From Tilletia caries (taxonomy: Eukaryota; Basidiomycota; Exobasidiomycetes; Tilletiales; Tilletiaceae), in the NCBI GenBank assembly GCA_032718865.1, contig JALUTQ010000007.1, forward strand, positions 930,001 through 994,000: DNA of 64,000 nucleotides, in the 5' to 3' direction. Made by a program: the position numbers and the translations under genes. The notes under the pieces are model-generated. The model worked only from the letters and a program-made list of their open reading frames with translations, did no database searches and was not told the origin of the DNA. Shown here in pieces: positions 33,625-45,522 of the stretch; within the stretch, counting starts at the first letter, position 1; each line of letters opens with the position of its first letter.

Positions 33625-33799
33625 GTCCCAGTCCATCATATTGAAGAACATCAATTCCAATAGATCGTACGCGTACATCCTTGCGTGAACCTATGAGAGC
33701 AAGAGCCAATAATCCAAAATCATCCAGTTGAACGGCTGCCCGACGAAGAGTGGGGAGTGCTAGGAGAAGAGGGAGCATCCGGCTGATCCTGAAGTGTCC

Positions 33800-35050
33800 C
33801 TAAATAGGCCCAGCTGACACGCCCGTGGAGTTGGAGGTCCACGGCGTCCTATTCATCTGTGCCACAGCTGTGAGCGGGCCCTTCTTCTTCGGCCAATCGA
33901 AGAAGTCCACCAAAATGGCGGTGGGCCACCGACCATATATCGAAGCACAATGATTCGCATCGGCAAGAACCTGCTCCCTCGCGTTTGTCTTCCGCAGCGC
34001 AAACTTGTCCGGGATAAGGATCGGCGATCCAAAGAAACGGCTGTCCTTGAAGTGATTCGCGATGTACATGAGATTGTCTGGCTTGGATCCACTTGCGATG
34101 CGATCCACTGAACAGTTGAATGGGAGCCGGGTTTGGTCGTACGCATTTTCGAACATGGAGGAGAACTCGTCTATCAGGTATGGCACAGACTGGAGGTCAG
34201 CGCCCGAGGCGAGAAAGTTGACCACGGGCGTGTCGGCGCTAATAAGGTCCCCCAGCGTTGGCCAGTCCGCTCTGGCGATCCCACTATCGTTGGTGATTGT
34301 CGGGCGGTATGATTTAGTTGCGAGCCCGGATGCTTCGTATGCCTGACCGAATCGCGATGCGGGCAGGTCGTCGCTGTTGACGATGAGGAGGGAGATGACT
34401 TCGGTCGGGTGCTCGTCAACCCATGCTTTGACTTCGGACAGGTATGATTCCAGACTGCCACCTTGGAACAGTAGGCAACTTCGCGAGGAAAAGCGGGTGT
34501 CCGAACCAATAATGTCAGCAAAATGACAAGGAGAAGCACCACCCACAGGAAGAAAGGATGAGATTGACGCACTTCGTATGACAGAGATCGATGCCCGCTC
34601 CTGTGGCTGTCTTGTTAGGCGATCGATGAGCTTGAGACTGGAGCATTCGGATACCAGCATTCAGCTGGGCCGTGATGGAGACATCCTGGTTCGCCGACAC
34701 TGCCGATTCACGCAAAAGGGAGGTCAGCGGTCCAACTTCGCCTCCGCCTCGAGACCGCGCAGCAGATGGAGATCCAGATGTCCTGCAGACTCACAGCTAA
34801 ACTTGTTGATAGCATACGAGTTGTGTGTGCCAATGACGGTGAAGTTTGAATATTGCTTCGAGCAGTTGTCCGCAAATCCATTGCAGAGAATCGGTGGCGT
34901 GGTCGTCTTTGCTGCAGGGAGTCGCCCGTGCGACAAGACTGAGGAGAACCAGAGAGGGAGTACAGGCAGGGCTTCCGCTGTCGGGATTGCTACTGCGCTG
35001 AAGAAGATGAGCAGGGAAGCGGAGAGGACGAGGGTGAGCGCAGCATGCAT
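33800..35050 (-). CDS. Secreted PLC-like phosphodiesterase, copy 1 (no C-terminal anchor)
   Basis: Exons 35050-34795, 34699-34573 and 34478-33800 close to 353 residues. There is a signal peptide (MHAALTLVLSASLLIFFSAV), then NCSKQYSNFTVIGTHNSYA with the first catalytic-type His, GIDLCHT with the second, and LLFQGGSLESYLSEVKAWVD. This order is that of the fungal secreted PI-PLC X-like phosphodiesterases; substrate unknown. It shares about the whole length with the next gene (copy 2), but the protein stops at STGVSAGPI, exactly where copy 2 goes on into a Ser/Thr/Gly-rich stalk and hydrophobic tail. It also lacks the fourth-exon intron found in copy 2. An upstream in-frame ATG at 35143 is possible; 35050 is preferred because it starts the signal peptide. 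Confidence 0.88.
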
Positions 35051-35609
35051 GATTGCCTGCCAGAAACAGTGAGTGGGTGAGCAGGTCCACGTCCAACTTG
35101 CTATGTACCGATCATCAACGTCGCTGCTCCCTTTACATGACAAGAGTCAAGGCGGTCAGTACATACTTCCGCACGAAACGCTTGTCCGTGAGAAAGGAGA
35201 GGGACTCAGCAGGCATCAGTGATGGTTTGCTGGACCACGTTCGTGGGCAATTTGGTTCCGCCCTAAAACTCCAAAGTTCGCAACCCTCGCTCCTGTTTGG
35301 GCAAGGTGTGTCGTTGGCCCAGCATACTCGTGCACAGGCGCAGTCCGCAGAGCCCGTGTCCACGTTGCAACTTGTGAGTCCCGCTGAGGCCGACACAATG
35401 GACAGATTGGTGGCTAAGGCGGTAAAAAGAGGGAGTCACGACCAGCGTGTTGAGGTGATGGAGGAAGTGGGAAAGACTACTATATACACCAGGTGCTATC
35501 CAAGAAAGGGGCAAAGACGTTTGCAAATCCGTAAGAGAGAATGTTCGTTGAGAGGTTGAAATGGTGGTTCGTCGTCAAAGGCGCGGCGGGCGCTTGAGCA
35601 TCGATTGCT
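35051..35609. other. Spacer between the two PLC-like genes
   Basis: Region of 559 bases holding the promoter of copy 1 and the 3' end of copy 2. A + strand frame (35053-35559, 168 codons) is open but has no motif and overlaps the 5' flank of copy 1, so it is not called. Confidence 0.35.
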
Positions 35610-37066
35610 TTACGCGAGCAAGGCCAGGGTTGCGATCACGGAAGTCATCAAGAGGAGGGATAGATGCGCTTCGAATGCAGGCAGACGAGATTCAGCCGAA
35701 TTCTTCATGCCGGTGCCGGTGCCCGTCCCTGTCCCCGATCCTGATGTTCCCGTGCTCGTGCCATTGCCGGAGCTTGGGATCGTCGCATCAGAGGCGGTGA
35801 TGGATCCCGCAGGTACGCCGGTACTGTTTGAGGACCATGGGGTACCGTTCATCTGCGCAGCTGCCTCGAGGGGCCCTCCTCTGCGTGGAGTGTTGAAGAA
35901 ATCCACGAGAATAAATGTGCTACACATATCAGGGGGTAAGTTTGCGGTCAGTGCAAAGGTGTGACGAAAACGAGTTGAGTACCTGAGGTGAAACATACGG
36001 ATAGGAGGAGTGCATCGACGCGCAGTTATTCGCGTCGGCGAGGACTTCGGCTTTCGAGTTGGTCTTCGGCATGTTCTTTTTGTCTGGAATGACGATGGTG
36101 GTCGATCCAAAGACGCTCTGGTCCTTGAAGTGGTTCGCGATGTACATCAGGTTGGTCGGGTCGTAGCCGCGGGCGATGCGGTCGACGGAACAGTTGAAGG
36201 GAGTGGTGACCTGATTGTAACGGGGTTCCCACATCGACGTGAATTCGTTGATGAGGATGCCAACGGAGTCATCGGCATAGGAGGTCAAGAAGTTGACCAC
36301 CGGCGTGCCAGCGTCTATGAGGGTGCCGAGGGTGGGCCAGTCCGACTTTTCGATTCGACCGGTTGTCCGAGAAGGTCGATAGGATTTAGCAGCGAGGCCC
36401 GTGGACTCGTAGGCTTTTGCGAACTGAGAGGCTGGTAGACTGTCGCTGTTGACGATGAGTATAGTGAGGACTTCTGTCGGGTTCTGGTCTACCCAGGCTT
36501 TGATTTCGGTAAGATAGCTCTCCAGACTGCCACCTTGGTAAAGAGAGCAGCTGGTGAGGTCCAAGGAACAGTGTAAGGAAATGAGAAGGGATGAGACATG
36601 AGACAACGAGCGAAATGAGATGAGTTTTGAGAGCGTACTCACCTGGTGTGGCAAAGATCGATTCCTGAGGCTCCTTTGATTGTCCTGTTCGTTGACTGGT
36701 GCGCCTGCGACTGGAGCATCCGAATGCCAGCGTTGAGCTGTGCTGTTATGGAGACGTCCTGATTTGCAGCCACTGATCGACGTCGAAGCACAACACAGTC
36801 AGCTCTACCACAGCCAGGCGATGCGAAATGAGAACTTGCTCACAATTTGAAGCACTGATGGCATAGCTATCGTGCGTGCCAATGACGGTAAAATTCGAGT
36901 ATTTCTTGTCACAATTGCTTGCGAATCCATTGCATACCGTTGCTCGTGGGTTCAGGAGCGACGACACCCAGCTTGGGAAGGGTAGGGCTTCCGCTGCCGG
37001 GACCAGAGTGAAAGTTGCCAGAAGCAGAGGGGCAACGGCGGCGAGGCAGAAAGAGGCGGGCTTCAT
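35610..37066 (-). CDS. Secreted PLC-like phosphodiesterase, copy 2, probably GPI-anchored
   Basis: Exons 37066-36844, 36772-36643, 36550-35999 and 35919-35610 close to 404 residues. Signal peptide MKPASFCLAAVAPLLLATFT. Conserved segments match copy 1: KYSNFTVIGTHDSYA, ANQDVSITAQLNAGIRMLQS, GIDLCHT, YQGGSLESYLTEIKAW and PFNCSVDRIA. The C-terminus is a Gly/Ser/Thr stalk ending in a hydrophobic tail (LSLLLMTSVIATLALLA), as in a GPI-attachment signal. The two His residues of the PI-PLC X-like active site are present. The third intron, with a GTATGT donor, interrupts SSYP and TFILVDFF; copy 1 has the equivalent sequence uninterrupted. Many N-glycosylation sites are consistent with export to the surface. 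Confidence 0.9.
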
Positions 37067-38261
37067 CGTGACTGTGGAACTGAGTGCCTGTGATAGTAGT
37101 TGAGTGCGAGTCAGGGATGAATGTTTGCCACCAGGGCAGAGAAGAGAGAGTGAGGAATGAGGAGGGAGAGAGAGGATGGGAAAGAAGAAGTCAACCTGTC
37201 GGATCAACCCCGCACACGCGCACGCAAATGTCCAGGATATATGTGAGGAGCGAGAGTGAGAGGGAGGCGAGCGAGGACAAGTGAGTGATGGTCGTTGACG
37301 AGGAGATCCTGCGCAAACAACGGCTTCAACTGGTCGCGCTCTCCACCGCCAGTTCATCCACTCACTCATCCACTCAACTCACCCACTCACTTTACCCGCC
37401 CTCCAACCTTCGAAACCTGGAGTCGCCTTATACTCGTCTCCTCTACTATACTTTCTCGCTCGGGTCCCGCGCCCGCCCCCAGCTCCCCGCCAAGGCGGAC
37501 GTGTCTTGCCCGCCGAGATCCCCAGGGTTCACCGTTCACCGCCGCGTTCACCCCTCTGCCGAGACCAGCAGCTCACTCACGCCTCAACGCCGCCTGGATC
37601 TGAAAGGGCGAAACAGAGCTTACTTTGGTCACGAGCTCAAAAATCGTTGCGCAACGATGTGCCTTCGTCAACCACGTGGCGTCGCAGGGGTTGAAAAAAA
37701 AAGTTTCGCTCCTCCCACCTTTCCTGTCCCCGACCACAAGCAACACCGAACGGAGGTCGCGGGAGGGATCCGGCAGGGCGATGAACGAGTAACATCTGGA
37801 ATCCCTTGCCTCCTTCTCTGCGTCTCCACCTTAATCCGTCCTTCACCGGGGATGTGAAATTGTAGTAGCGTCCTCCTTCCGGGGGGGCGCGAGGCAGACT
37901 TGTACATCTTGCCATCATCTGCATTACGGATGAATCCGGACGGCGGTGTCCAGACGGAGCGGTTGCCAAGGGGGATGGCTTCTCGACTGGGCTCTCGGGC
38001 ACTTTTGGGATTCTACTTCCACTTGATCACAACTTGCCCTCTAATTTCATAGCGTCGAGAGAAGTCGATTCGGCAGTGCTCTCAGGGGCGTAACCTAGAG
38101 GGAAACAATCTTCCAACCCTCTCTCTATCCTTTCCTTTCCTTTCCATCCTCTCCTTCCTTCTATCTCGTTGCTATGCTTGAACGAAATGGATTTCAACCT
38201 ATGATACACTACTACTGCTTGCGCTTGCTGTTCTCCCTGACATGAATGGTTCGTTGGTTCA
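37067..38261. other. Intergenic stretch without a supported gene
   Basis: About 1.2 kb. The first 250 bases are the promoter of PLC copy 2. A 190-codon + strand frame (37285-37857) is low in motif content, contains CACTCA-type repeats near 37353-37395 and is probably not a gene. The rest, including pyrimidine runs near 38110-38170, likely serves as the 3' end of the Clr2-like gene. Confidence 0.4.
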
Positions 38262-40645
38262 CTAGTTGTTGGACTTCTTCACGCGTTCCCGCCTCCTCCG
38301 CGCCTCGCTCTCCATCTCCAGCATCTCGCACACCTCCACCTTGGCCGCCCGCTCAGCCTGGTCATGCACGTCAGTGAGCGACTCCCACATGTGCTGACAC
38401 GCCATCGCAGCCTTCCCGCCCGGTGCCCACCCTTCCAACACGAGCGCCCGTTCCGCCGGTGTCAGGTCGATCTCGGCATCAGCCGAGGAAGCCTGATCGA
38501 GCTTGCCCATCAGGCTCGTGTAGACGGTCGAGTGTGATGTTGACGCACTCCCCTTGCGGTCGACGGCGAGTGGATTTGGAGACGGGTGCCAGCGTCCTGC
38601 GATCAACGTGAGCGGCAGCGCGGCCACAAAGCCCTTCTTGGTGTCTACGAGTGGCACAAAGACCATGTCGGGCGAGGAGGCCAGCTTGCCGGTATACAAC
38701 ATTGACGTCCGTGGTCGGGTCCACTCCAGACTGAAGCCGGGGCCGGTGGACATGGTAGGATCGCTGTAAGGCGTCGAGCGGACAAGTGGGCCCAGGCGTT
38801 TGATCAAGTCGGCATCGCGTTGGCGATGTAGTGCAACGATGATGGAGCCGCAGAAGAGCAAATTCCGATTGGCTGCCGAGGAGCCCGTCATGTCAGGATA
38901 GACGATGGCATCGAGATCCATCAGAAAGGCCCGACGGAGCTTCATGACTTCTTCAATCTTGCCTCGGTCCAGCACGCCGGCTGAGTTTTGGACCAGGTCC
39001 TTCTTCAGCTGTTCCAAGTCATCCAGTTTGAGCTCCAGTCGGATCACGTCTGCCGCCCAGATTCGATCACCACCGAGCATGACGCCTTGGAAGTAGGTGT
39101 TCTTGATCGTATTGAAAGTCGCATTCAAAGGGCCGAATTCGGGCCAAAGCTGGCGCTTGCGAACGATCCACGACGATCGGATGCTTTCCATGGCTTCCTT
39201 GCGCAGGGCCAGCTGGGTCCCCGTCGGCTTGGCGGAGGTGTTGGTCAGCGCGAGATCAGGTTTGAGGGTGAACGGCTTGGAGCCGACGACGGCAGTGCAT
39301 AGGTAGGAGAGAATGCAGACGGCCAGATAGTATGCTGGCAGAGCCTCGTCAAAGGACGGCTGGGCTCGAAGTCGGTCCAGTCGACCCGAAGATCCCTCGG
39401 GGTAAGACAGTGCTTCGGGGGAGGGAGAAAGTTGCCATTTGGGTCTCTTGTTGTTTCTGAGCCATCTGAGCTTGGCGAAAGGCACATTCTCGGTGGAAGC
39501 CTTGAGCAACTTTGGCGGTGGGCGGTAGCCGAGTTGTGAGAAGAGAGCAGAGCGGGGAGCCACGGTTTCCTGTCGGATGCCGAGAAGTTGGATGCGGTAT
39601 CGCTCGTCCTGAACGACATTGCCATCGAGTTTGTCTTTGAAGTCATCGTGATCGACTGACATATCGTCGTCTGTGTCGTCTATGGACGAGAGTAAAGCAT
39701 CTGCGCTGATGCCAGTGGTGATGTCCCGGCGAGAGATGTGTGCGGGCCAGTATGCGATGGCCACGTTCCGGTCCTGGCTGAGCAGGGGCTTGGGGAGTTG
39801 GAACCAGACGAGCTCATTGTAGCGCAAGGCCTGTGAGACTTTTCCACCCTGGAAGACTGGTTCGAGCTCGGCCTGTCGTTGGAGATCGGAGGCCCAGACG
39901 CGGCGGTAAGCAGAGGCATCCCAAGACTCGGAGTAGGCCGTCCAGGGATCTGATGTTCCGGAAGGCTTGAGTTCGATACCTCGATCCTGGCGGTCTTCTG
40001 CGTTCGAGCCCAAACTCGAATACGGCTTTGATGTGCAGGGGACGCATTTGCATTTGTGTTGGTTCGGATCAAGGCAGAGCCAGAGAGCATGCGGTACGAA
40101 GGAAAGGGGTGTTAAATACTGTCTGCTAGGGTCGTCTTTGTGTGCCGTGCGAGAGAAGGGCATGAGCGTGTGGACTCAAACTCGTTCAGCCGAATCCTGG
40201 GGCAGGCGTACTCACAGCACATCACCGTACTATACTGAGCGTGTTCTATTATGGGCGTGCCTTCTGAGTCCATTTCGTACAGCTCGGCGAGGTGGTACCC
40301 TTCTGGCAGGGCAGCAAGCCTCCATACGGGCGGGGCCTGGCCAGGGGCCACGGGTGGAACTATGATAAAGAAGTGTCCTGTCAGAATCCATGTATGGAAT
40401 AGCTGGATCGAAAAGGATGGAATATGGAGGAGCTCACGGAGATCGAGGGCCTGGGCGAGGCGACCTCCGACGGTCCTCTCCCAGTACTTGACCTTGGTCG
40501 AGTTGGGACCATAGTACTTGACGTGATACCTGCTGTCGAATCTGGGCCTGACCCTTGTGGGAGCGTCGGTCCGTGGCAACGCAATGATGTGGCGGGAGCG
40601 GTCCACGATGGAGGCGCTGACCAGATCCTGCGTCGAGACTGCCAT
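38262..40645 (-). CDS. Clr2-like transcriptional-silencing protein
   Basis: Exons 40645-40438, 40377-40216 and 40135-38262 join in phase to 747 residues. The N-terminal part (TKVKYWERTVGGRLAQALDL, then WRLAALPEGYHLAELYEMD) resembles the Clr2 N-terminal domain. A Cys motif KCKCVPC follows at about residue 145. Then comes LRYNELVWFQLPKPLLSQDR and IAYWPAHISRRD, resembling the Clr2 C-terminal domain, in which a short barrel begins with a GELVW-like strand and a WP motif. In fission yeast, Clr2 is part of SHREC, the Snf2/HDAC repressor complex of heterochromatin. The last 300 residues are helical and end in a charged SEARRRRERVKK tail. Identification is from motif pattern only. Confidence 0.6.
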
Positions 40646-41069
40646 CTTCGTTTGCTCACGCCGCTTCTACTCGTATGTATCAGACTGGGACCAGGGCCAC
40701 AATATGTCCATGCCAACAAGTGAGTGATTATTCTCGAGCTCATCGACCCGAGAAGGGCCAGGGGCCAGGGCAAGGTGGCGGGTGGCGAATTCCACGTGGT
40801 CGCAGTCTCAGGGTCTTGCACTCTTGCTGTCGGCCCTGGTCGGCGTATAGGTGCTACCGGATAAATGCATGCAAAGACCGGCGTGAGTCGTGACAAAAGC
40901 GCGAAACGTGGACTGGGAAGGAGAAAAATATTCGCTGCTACTGGACTCAGAAGGTTCGAAGTTCGAAGTCAGGACAGTAGTCGGCAGTCACCACCACCAC
41001 CACCATCTCCCCCTTTTCCTTTCCTTCCCCCTTTTCTCCTCCTTCTCTCTCTCCCCTTAGACAGAGAAG
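40646..41069. promoter_or_regulatory. Divergent promoter of Clr2-like gene and EF-3
   Basis: Region of 424 bases between two divergent starts. A CACCACCACCACCACCATC run and a long C/T tract (41000-41060) directly precede the EF-3 start, the typical pyrimidine-rich leader of highly expressed fungal genes. Confidence 0.5.
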
Positions 41070-44000
41070 ATGGCGCAAAGCGCAGAGCTCCTCACCGCGC
41101 TCTACAAGGCACCCTCGGCCAAGGAGTGTGCCGTCGCAGCTGAGCATCTCACCACATACATCAACCAGGCCGGCCTCCGCACCCTCCAGTCCGAGAGCAT
41201 TCTCAACAGCCTCCTCAAGGCAACTCGCAACAAGAAGAGCGCTTCTGAGCGTGAGGCAGCCGCCATCGGGCTCGGTGCCATCTTCACCAAGGTCGCCGGC
41301 AAGAATGCCCCCTCCCCACTCGGCGCCGAGCCTTGGCTCATCGACACCCTCCCCACCTTGCTCGAACTCCAGGCTGACAAGGAAGACGCCGTCAAGGAAG
41401 CCGCAGTGTCTGCTACCACCGCTCTTGCCACACTGTTCCCGCCCGAGGCTGTCCCCGAGTTCCTCGCCGTTCTCTACGGCGTGCTCGAGAACAGCGCGAG
41501 CAAGTGGCAGAGCAAGCTCGCTGTCCTCAAGCTAATCTCCCGCATTGCAGAGCGAGCCAGCGAGCAAGTCGGCGAACAGCTCGTCGGACTCATTCCCCAG
41601 ATCACCAACGCCATGCACGACACCAAGTCAGAGGTGCGTTCTTTGCAAATATTTTCATATCGACTTTGTCGGTCTCATTTGAGAAAATTTGGTTACTCAC
41701 TTCAGTTCGGCATCTCTCGCGTGTCTTACAGATTTCCAAACAGGCCATCAAGACTGCGACCAAGGTCTGTCAACTCACACTGGAGAACAACGACTTGCGA
41801 CCCTTCATTCCCGATCTCGTCGGTTGCATGGCTCGTCCCGATTCCGTCCCCGAGTGCATCAAGAAGCTCTCGGGCACAACCTTCGTCGCAGACGTCACCG
41901 GTCCCGCCCTTGCCGTCATGGTCCCTCTTCTCGCGCGTGCCCTCAACGAGCGATCGCAGACAGTCCAGCGCCAGACCGTCATCGTTGTTGACAATCTCTG
42001 CAAGCTTGTCCGCGACCCTCACCACGCCTCCCAATTCCTGCCCACTCTTACCCCCGGTGTCGAACGTGTCGAGGCAGGTGCATCCTTCCCCGAGGTCCGT
42101 GAACTCGCTCTCGCCGCACTCAAGACATTGCGAGAAGCCACCCTGGCTGTCGACGAGACCGCGGAGAAGACGGATCCTGTCAAGATCTTCGAGCAAGCCA
42201 AGAATGCCGCCCTCGACGCGATCTTGGCCACCATCGCGCCACACCTCCCTGCCGAGCACGAAAATGCAAAGAGCGACAACTGGGCATTGACAGGTCTTGA
42301 CTACCTCGCCAAGCTCGTCGTCCGCTTGGCCGACAAGCGCGTTCTCGTTGCCTCCCCATGGGACGAGGTCTACGTCTTGCCTTATCTTCGCCGCGTCTGT
42401 GCCTCGCCCCAGGCCGCCCAGGAGGCAACAAATGCTCTGCGCGAAATGTACACCGAGCTCGACGGCGCTCGCTTCGGCGTACAGGAAGTCGAGGATGACA
42501 TCGAGGGCGAGTGTCTCTGCAACATTCAATTCTCTCTCGCCTACGGAGGTCTTCTCCTTCTCAACCACACCAAGCTCCGTCTCCACCGTGGCCACCGATA
42601 CGGTATTGTCGCCAAGAACGGAAGTGGCAAGTCGACGCTTCTCAAGGCCATGCGCGACGGCAAGGTCGAGGGATACCCAACCCAGGATCAAGTCAGAACG
42701 GTCATGGTTGAGCACTCGCTCCAAGGCGAGGACGGTACTCAGCCCATCATTGACTTCATCGCGGGCAACGAGAAGCTTAAGGACAAGACGCGTGATGAAG
42801 TGGCCAAAGCGCTCAAGGAGGTCGGGTTTGATGAGGAGCGACAGGGCCACCCAGTGGGCAGTCTCAGTGGTGGCTGGAAGATGAAGCTCGAGCTTGCTCG
42901 CGCGATGTTGATTGGTGCCGATATACTTCTGCTCGACGAGCCTACAAACCATCTGGTACGTACTTCCTTCCAAGCGAGCATTCTCCAGAATTGCTCTAGT
43001 CTAAATATGTCCCTTCTTTCTCCCATCATAGGACGTGGCATCTGTTGCATGGCTCGAAAACTACCTGAGTGAGTGCTAGTGGCTCCAACGTCCTTACGAT
43101 GCGCAGAGGGTTGACAGCGTGAAAAACTCATCTTTTCTACAGTCTCAAACAAGAACATCACTGTCCTTACCGTCTCACACGACACTGGTTTCCTCGATAA
43201 CGTCTGCACGGATATTATTCACTACGATAACAAGAAGATTGTATACTACCGCGGTAACCTGGCTGCTTTCGTCAAGAACAAGCCCGAAGCCAAGTCCTTC
43301 TACGCTCTGGCAGCCACCTCCGTCAAGTTCTCGTTCCCTCCTCCTGGTTCCCTGCTCGGTGTCCGCTCCAACACGCGTACGATTCTCAAGATGAGCAACG
43401 TCACCTTCACTTACCCCGGAATGTCGAAGCCGTCTCTCCACGACGCGTCATGCGCGATCACTTTGTCGTCTCGGGTTGGTGTTATCGGCCCCAACGGTGC
43501 GGGTAAGAGTACTCTGCTGAAGTGCTTGACCGGTGAGGTGGAGCCTCAGGAGGGCAAGGTGGAGAAACACCCTGCTTTGCGTGTCGCCAAGGTTGCCCAG
43601 CACGGTGAGTCTGACTCTCATTGCGCTTTCATCAAAAGGCGTCGCGTTCTGACATCGAATTTCTGAAATTGCTCAGCTTTCCACCACATTGAGTCTCACT
43701 TGGAGAAGTCTGCTGTCGACTACATCCGCTGGCGATTCCAGGACGGACACGATCGCGAGCTTACCGAGCTGGCCTCGCGCAAGCTTACTGACGAGGAAGA
43801 GATCAAGTTGGCGCAGCCGATTGTGTCGTCTACCGGCGAGGCACGGATCATTGAGATGATTGTGGGCCGGCAAAAGCTCAGGAGGCAAATGCAGTACGAG
43901 ATCAAGTGGAAGGGTGAGTGCTCTTCGCGTAGCGTGCGGGTTCGTCAACTTTTTCTCGCGTTCTGACACCAAAGTATCTTCTCTCCTGCAGGGCTCCTCC

Positions 44001-44839
44001 CCAAGTTCAACACCTGGATCGCCCGTGAGCGACTCATCGAGCTGGGCTACGGCAAGGTCGTTCAGAGGTTCGACGACTTCGAGTCAAGTCGTGAAGGTGC
44101 CGGTTCACGCGAGTTGAGTCAAAAGCTCATCCGAGAGCATCTCGAGTCGGTCGGGTTGCAGGGTGACATTGCGGAGCACCACGAAATGGGCGGCTACAGT
44201 GGTGGACAGAAGGTCAAGACGGTTCTTGCTGCGGCGATGTGGAACTGCCCTCAAGTGCTCGTTTTGGACGAGCCTACCAACTATCTGGACCGTGAAGCCC
44301 TCGGTGGCCTGGCGGTTGCGATCCGAGAGTGGCAGGGAGCCGTTGTCATCATCTCGCACAACTCGGAGTTCTTGACTGCGCTCTGCTCGGAGCTGTGGCA
44401 CGTCGACCATGGTATTCTCCAGAACCGGACCAAGGTGGACCTGGCGACCGGCAACTTCGCGGAGGCTGCCGACGACGGAAACAGCACACCTGGCGTTGCC
44501 TCGCCTATGCCCAATGGTGGATCTGCCACACCGGCTCTTTCCGGTCCCGCCAGCCGTTTGACCAGTGCGGCTGCGACGCCGCTGGGCAGTGCCGTGGGTA
44601 CACCTGCAGGCAGTGGAGACGAGGGAGACCAGGACATGAGCAAGCTCAAGGCGGGCAAGCTCGGCAAGAAGAAGAAGTTGACCCGAAACGACAAGAAGGC
44701 GCAAGAGGAGCGTCGGCGGTTGAGGCTCAACAAGTGGTTGTCGTTTGGAGGAGATCGGGAGCCGGACACGGAGGATGATGAGCCTACTACCAAGAAGGAG
44801 GCTCCAGCGGGTGATGCCGAGGCTGCGAAGGCCAAGTGA
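41070..44839 (+). CDS. Translation elongation factor 3
   Basis: Six exons (41070-41633, 41732-42955, 43032-43068, 43143-43604, 43677-43913, 43992-44839) sum to 1123 residues. HEAT repeats fill the N-terminal 300 residues. ABC1 has Walker A AKNGSGKST near residue 482 and signature LSGGWKMKLELARAM, with DEPTNHL. ABC2 has GPNGAGKST near 725 and signature YSGGQKVKTVLAAAM, with DEPTNYLD. The chromodomain-like insert (YEIKWKGLLPKFNTWI) is near residue 835. EF-3 is the ATPase that fungi need to release E-site tRNA during elongation. It is about 75 residues longer than the yeast protein because of an Ala/Gly/Ser/Thr linker between ABC2 and the basic ribosome-binding tail (KLGKKKKLTRNDKKAQEE). Exon 3 is only 37 bases. 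Confidence 0.97.
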
Positions 44840-45522
44840 AGTTTCTTTTTTTTTCCTCCTTTCCCTTTCCCCTTTCTTCTTTCCCCCTTATCCCATATCC
44901 CAGGCCATTTCTTCTTGGTCTCATAGCTTTCCTTTGAATCTTGTCCGTGTCTCTGTGTCCCGTCCTCAAAATATAGACGCTCGCCTTGTGCCTGCATGTT
45001 CTGTACCTTCATCGCGTCGTCGGATTCGCCGTGGCTCGGTGTGAGTGCCTGACCCACCCCACCCTCGAAGATGGGGTCGTCAACAAAACGAAACAGGCCT
45101 CACCGCCTCACCGACGGTCAACACTCGCAGCTGGCTGCTGGACAGAGCAAAGAGATGCCCGCCCTGCCCAGCGCGCCCAGCCTGCACGAACGGGCGCGTC
45201 GGACGCGTCGAGCGAGCTCGCCCCGAAACTCAAACCCTCTGAACGCTGAACCCCACCCTCGAGCACTTCCTGCCTGCTGGGCTCTAAGCGAGACCTGGGG
45301 TAACTGATGCACTCATGAGCGCATGAGAGCGATGAGCGATGAGCGATGAGCAAGGGAACCCCAAGTGAAAGGCACTCATTTACGATGGAACGCTGACTTT
45401 CATCGTCCTTTATTAGAACCACCAACTGTCCTCTCCTCTCCCTTGCGTTTCCTCCCCTCCCTCACCTTCCTCCCTTCCTTCATTCCTCCCTTCTTTTTGT
45501 GTTCTGACCAGGCGCAAGACCG
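44840..45522. other. Intergenic, EF-3 terminator to MFS promoter
   Basis: Region of 683 bases. T-rich and C/T-rich sequence directly follows the EF-3 stop. A short tandem GCGATGA repeat lies at about 45328-45350. A C/T-rich leader-like tract (45415-45500) precedes the transporter start. No gene is supported. Confidence 0.4.

Noticed and set aside
35053..35559. A 168-codon + strand frame upstream of PLC copy 1
   Set aside because: It overlaps the 5' flank of copy 1 on the other strand and shows no domain or codon preference.
37285..37857. A 190-codon + strand frame between the PLC and Clr2-like genes
   Set aside because: No recognisable motif; it starts in promoter sequence of PLC copy 2 and is rich in simple CACTCA-type repeats.
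41726..42973. A 415-codon frame antisense to EF-3
   Set aside because: It is the antisense shadow of a highly codon-biased gene; long antisense frames are expected there and it has no domain.
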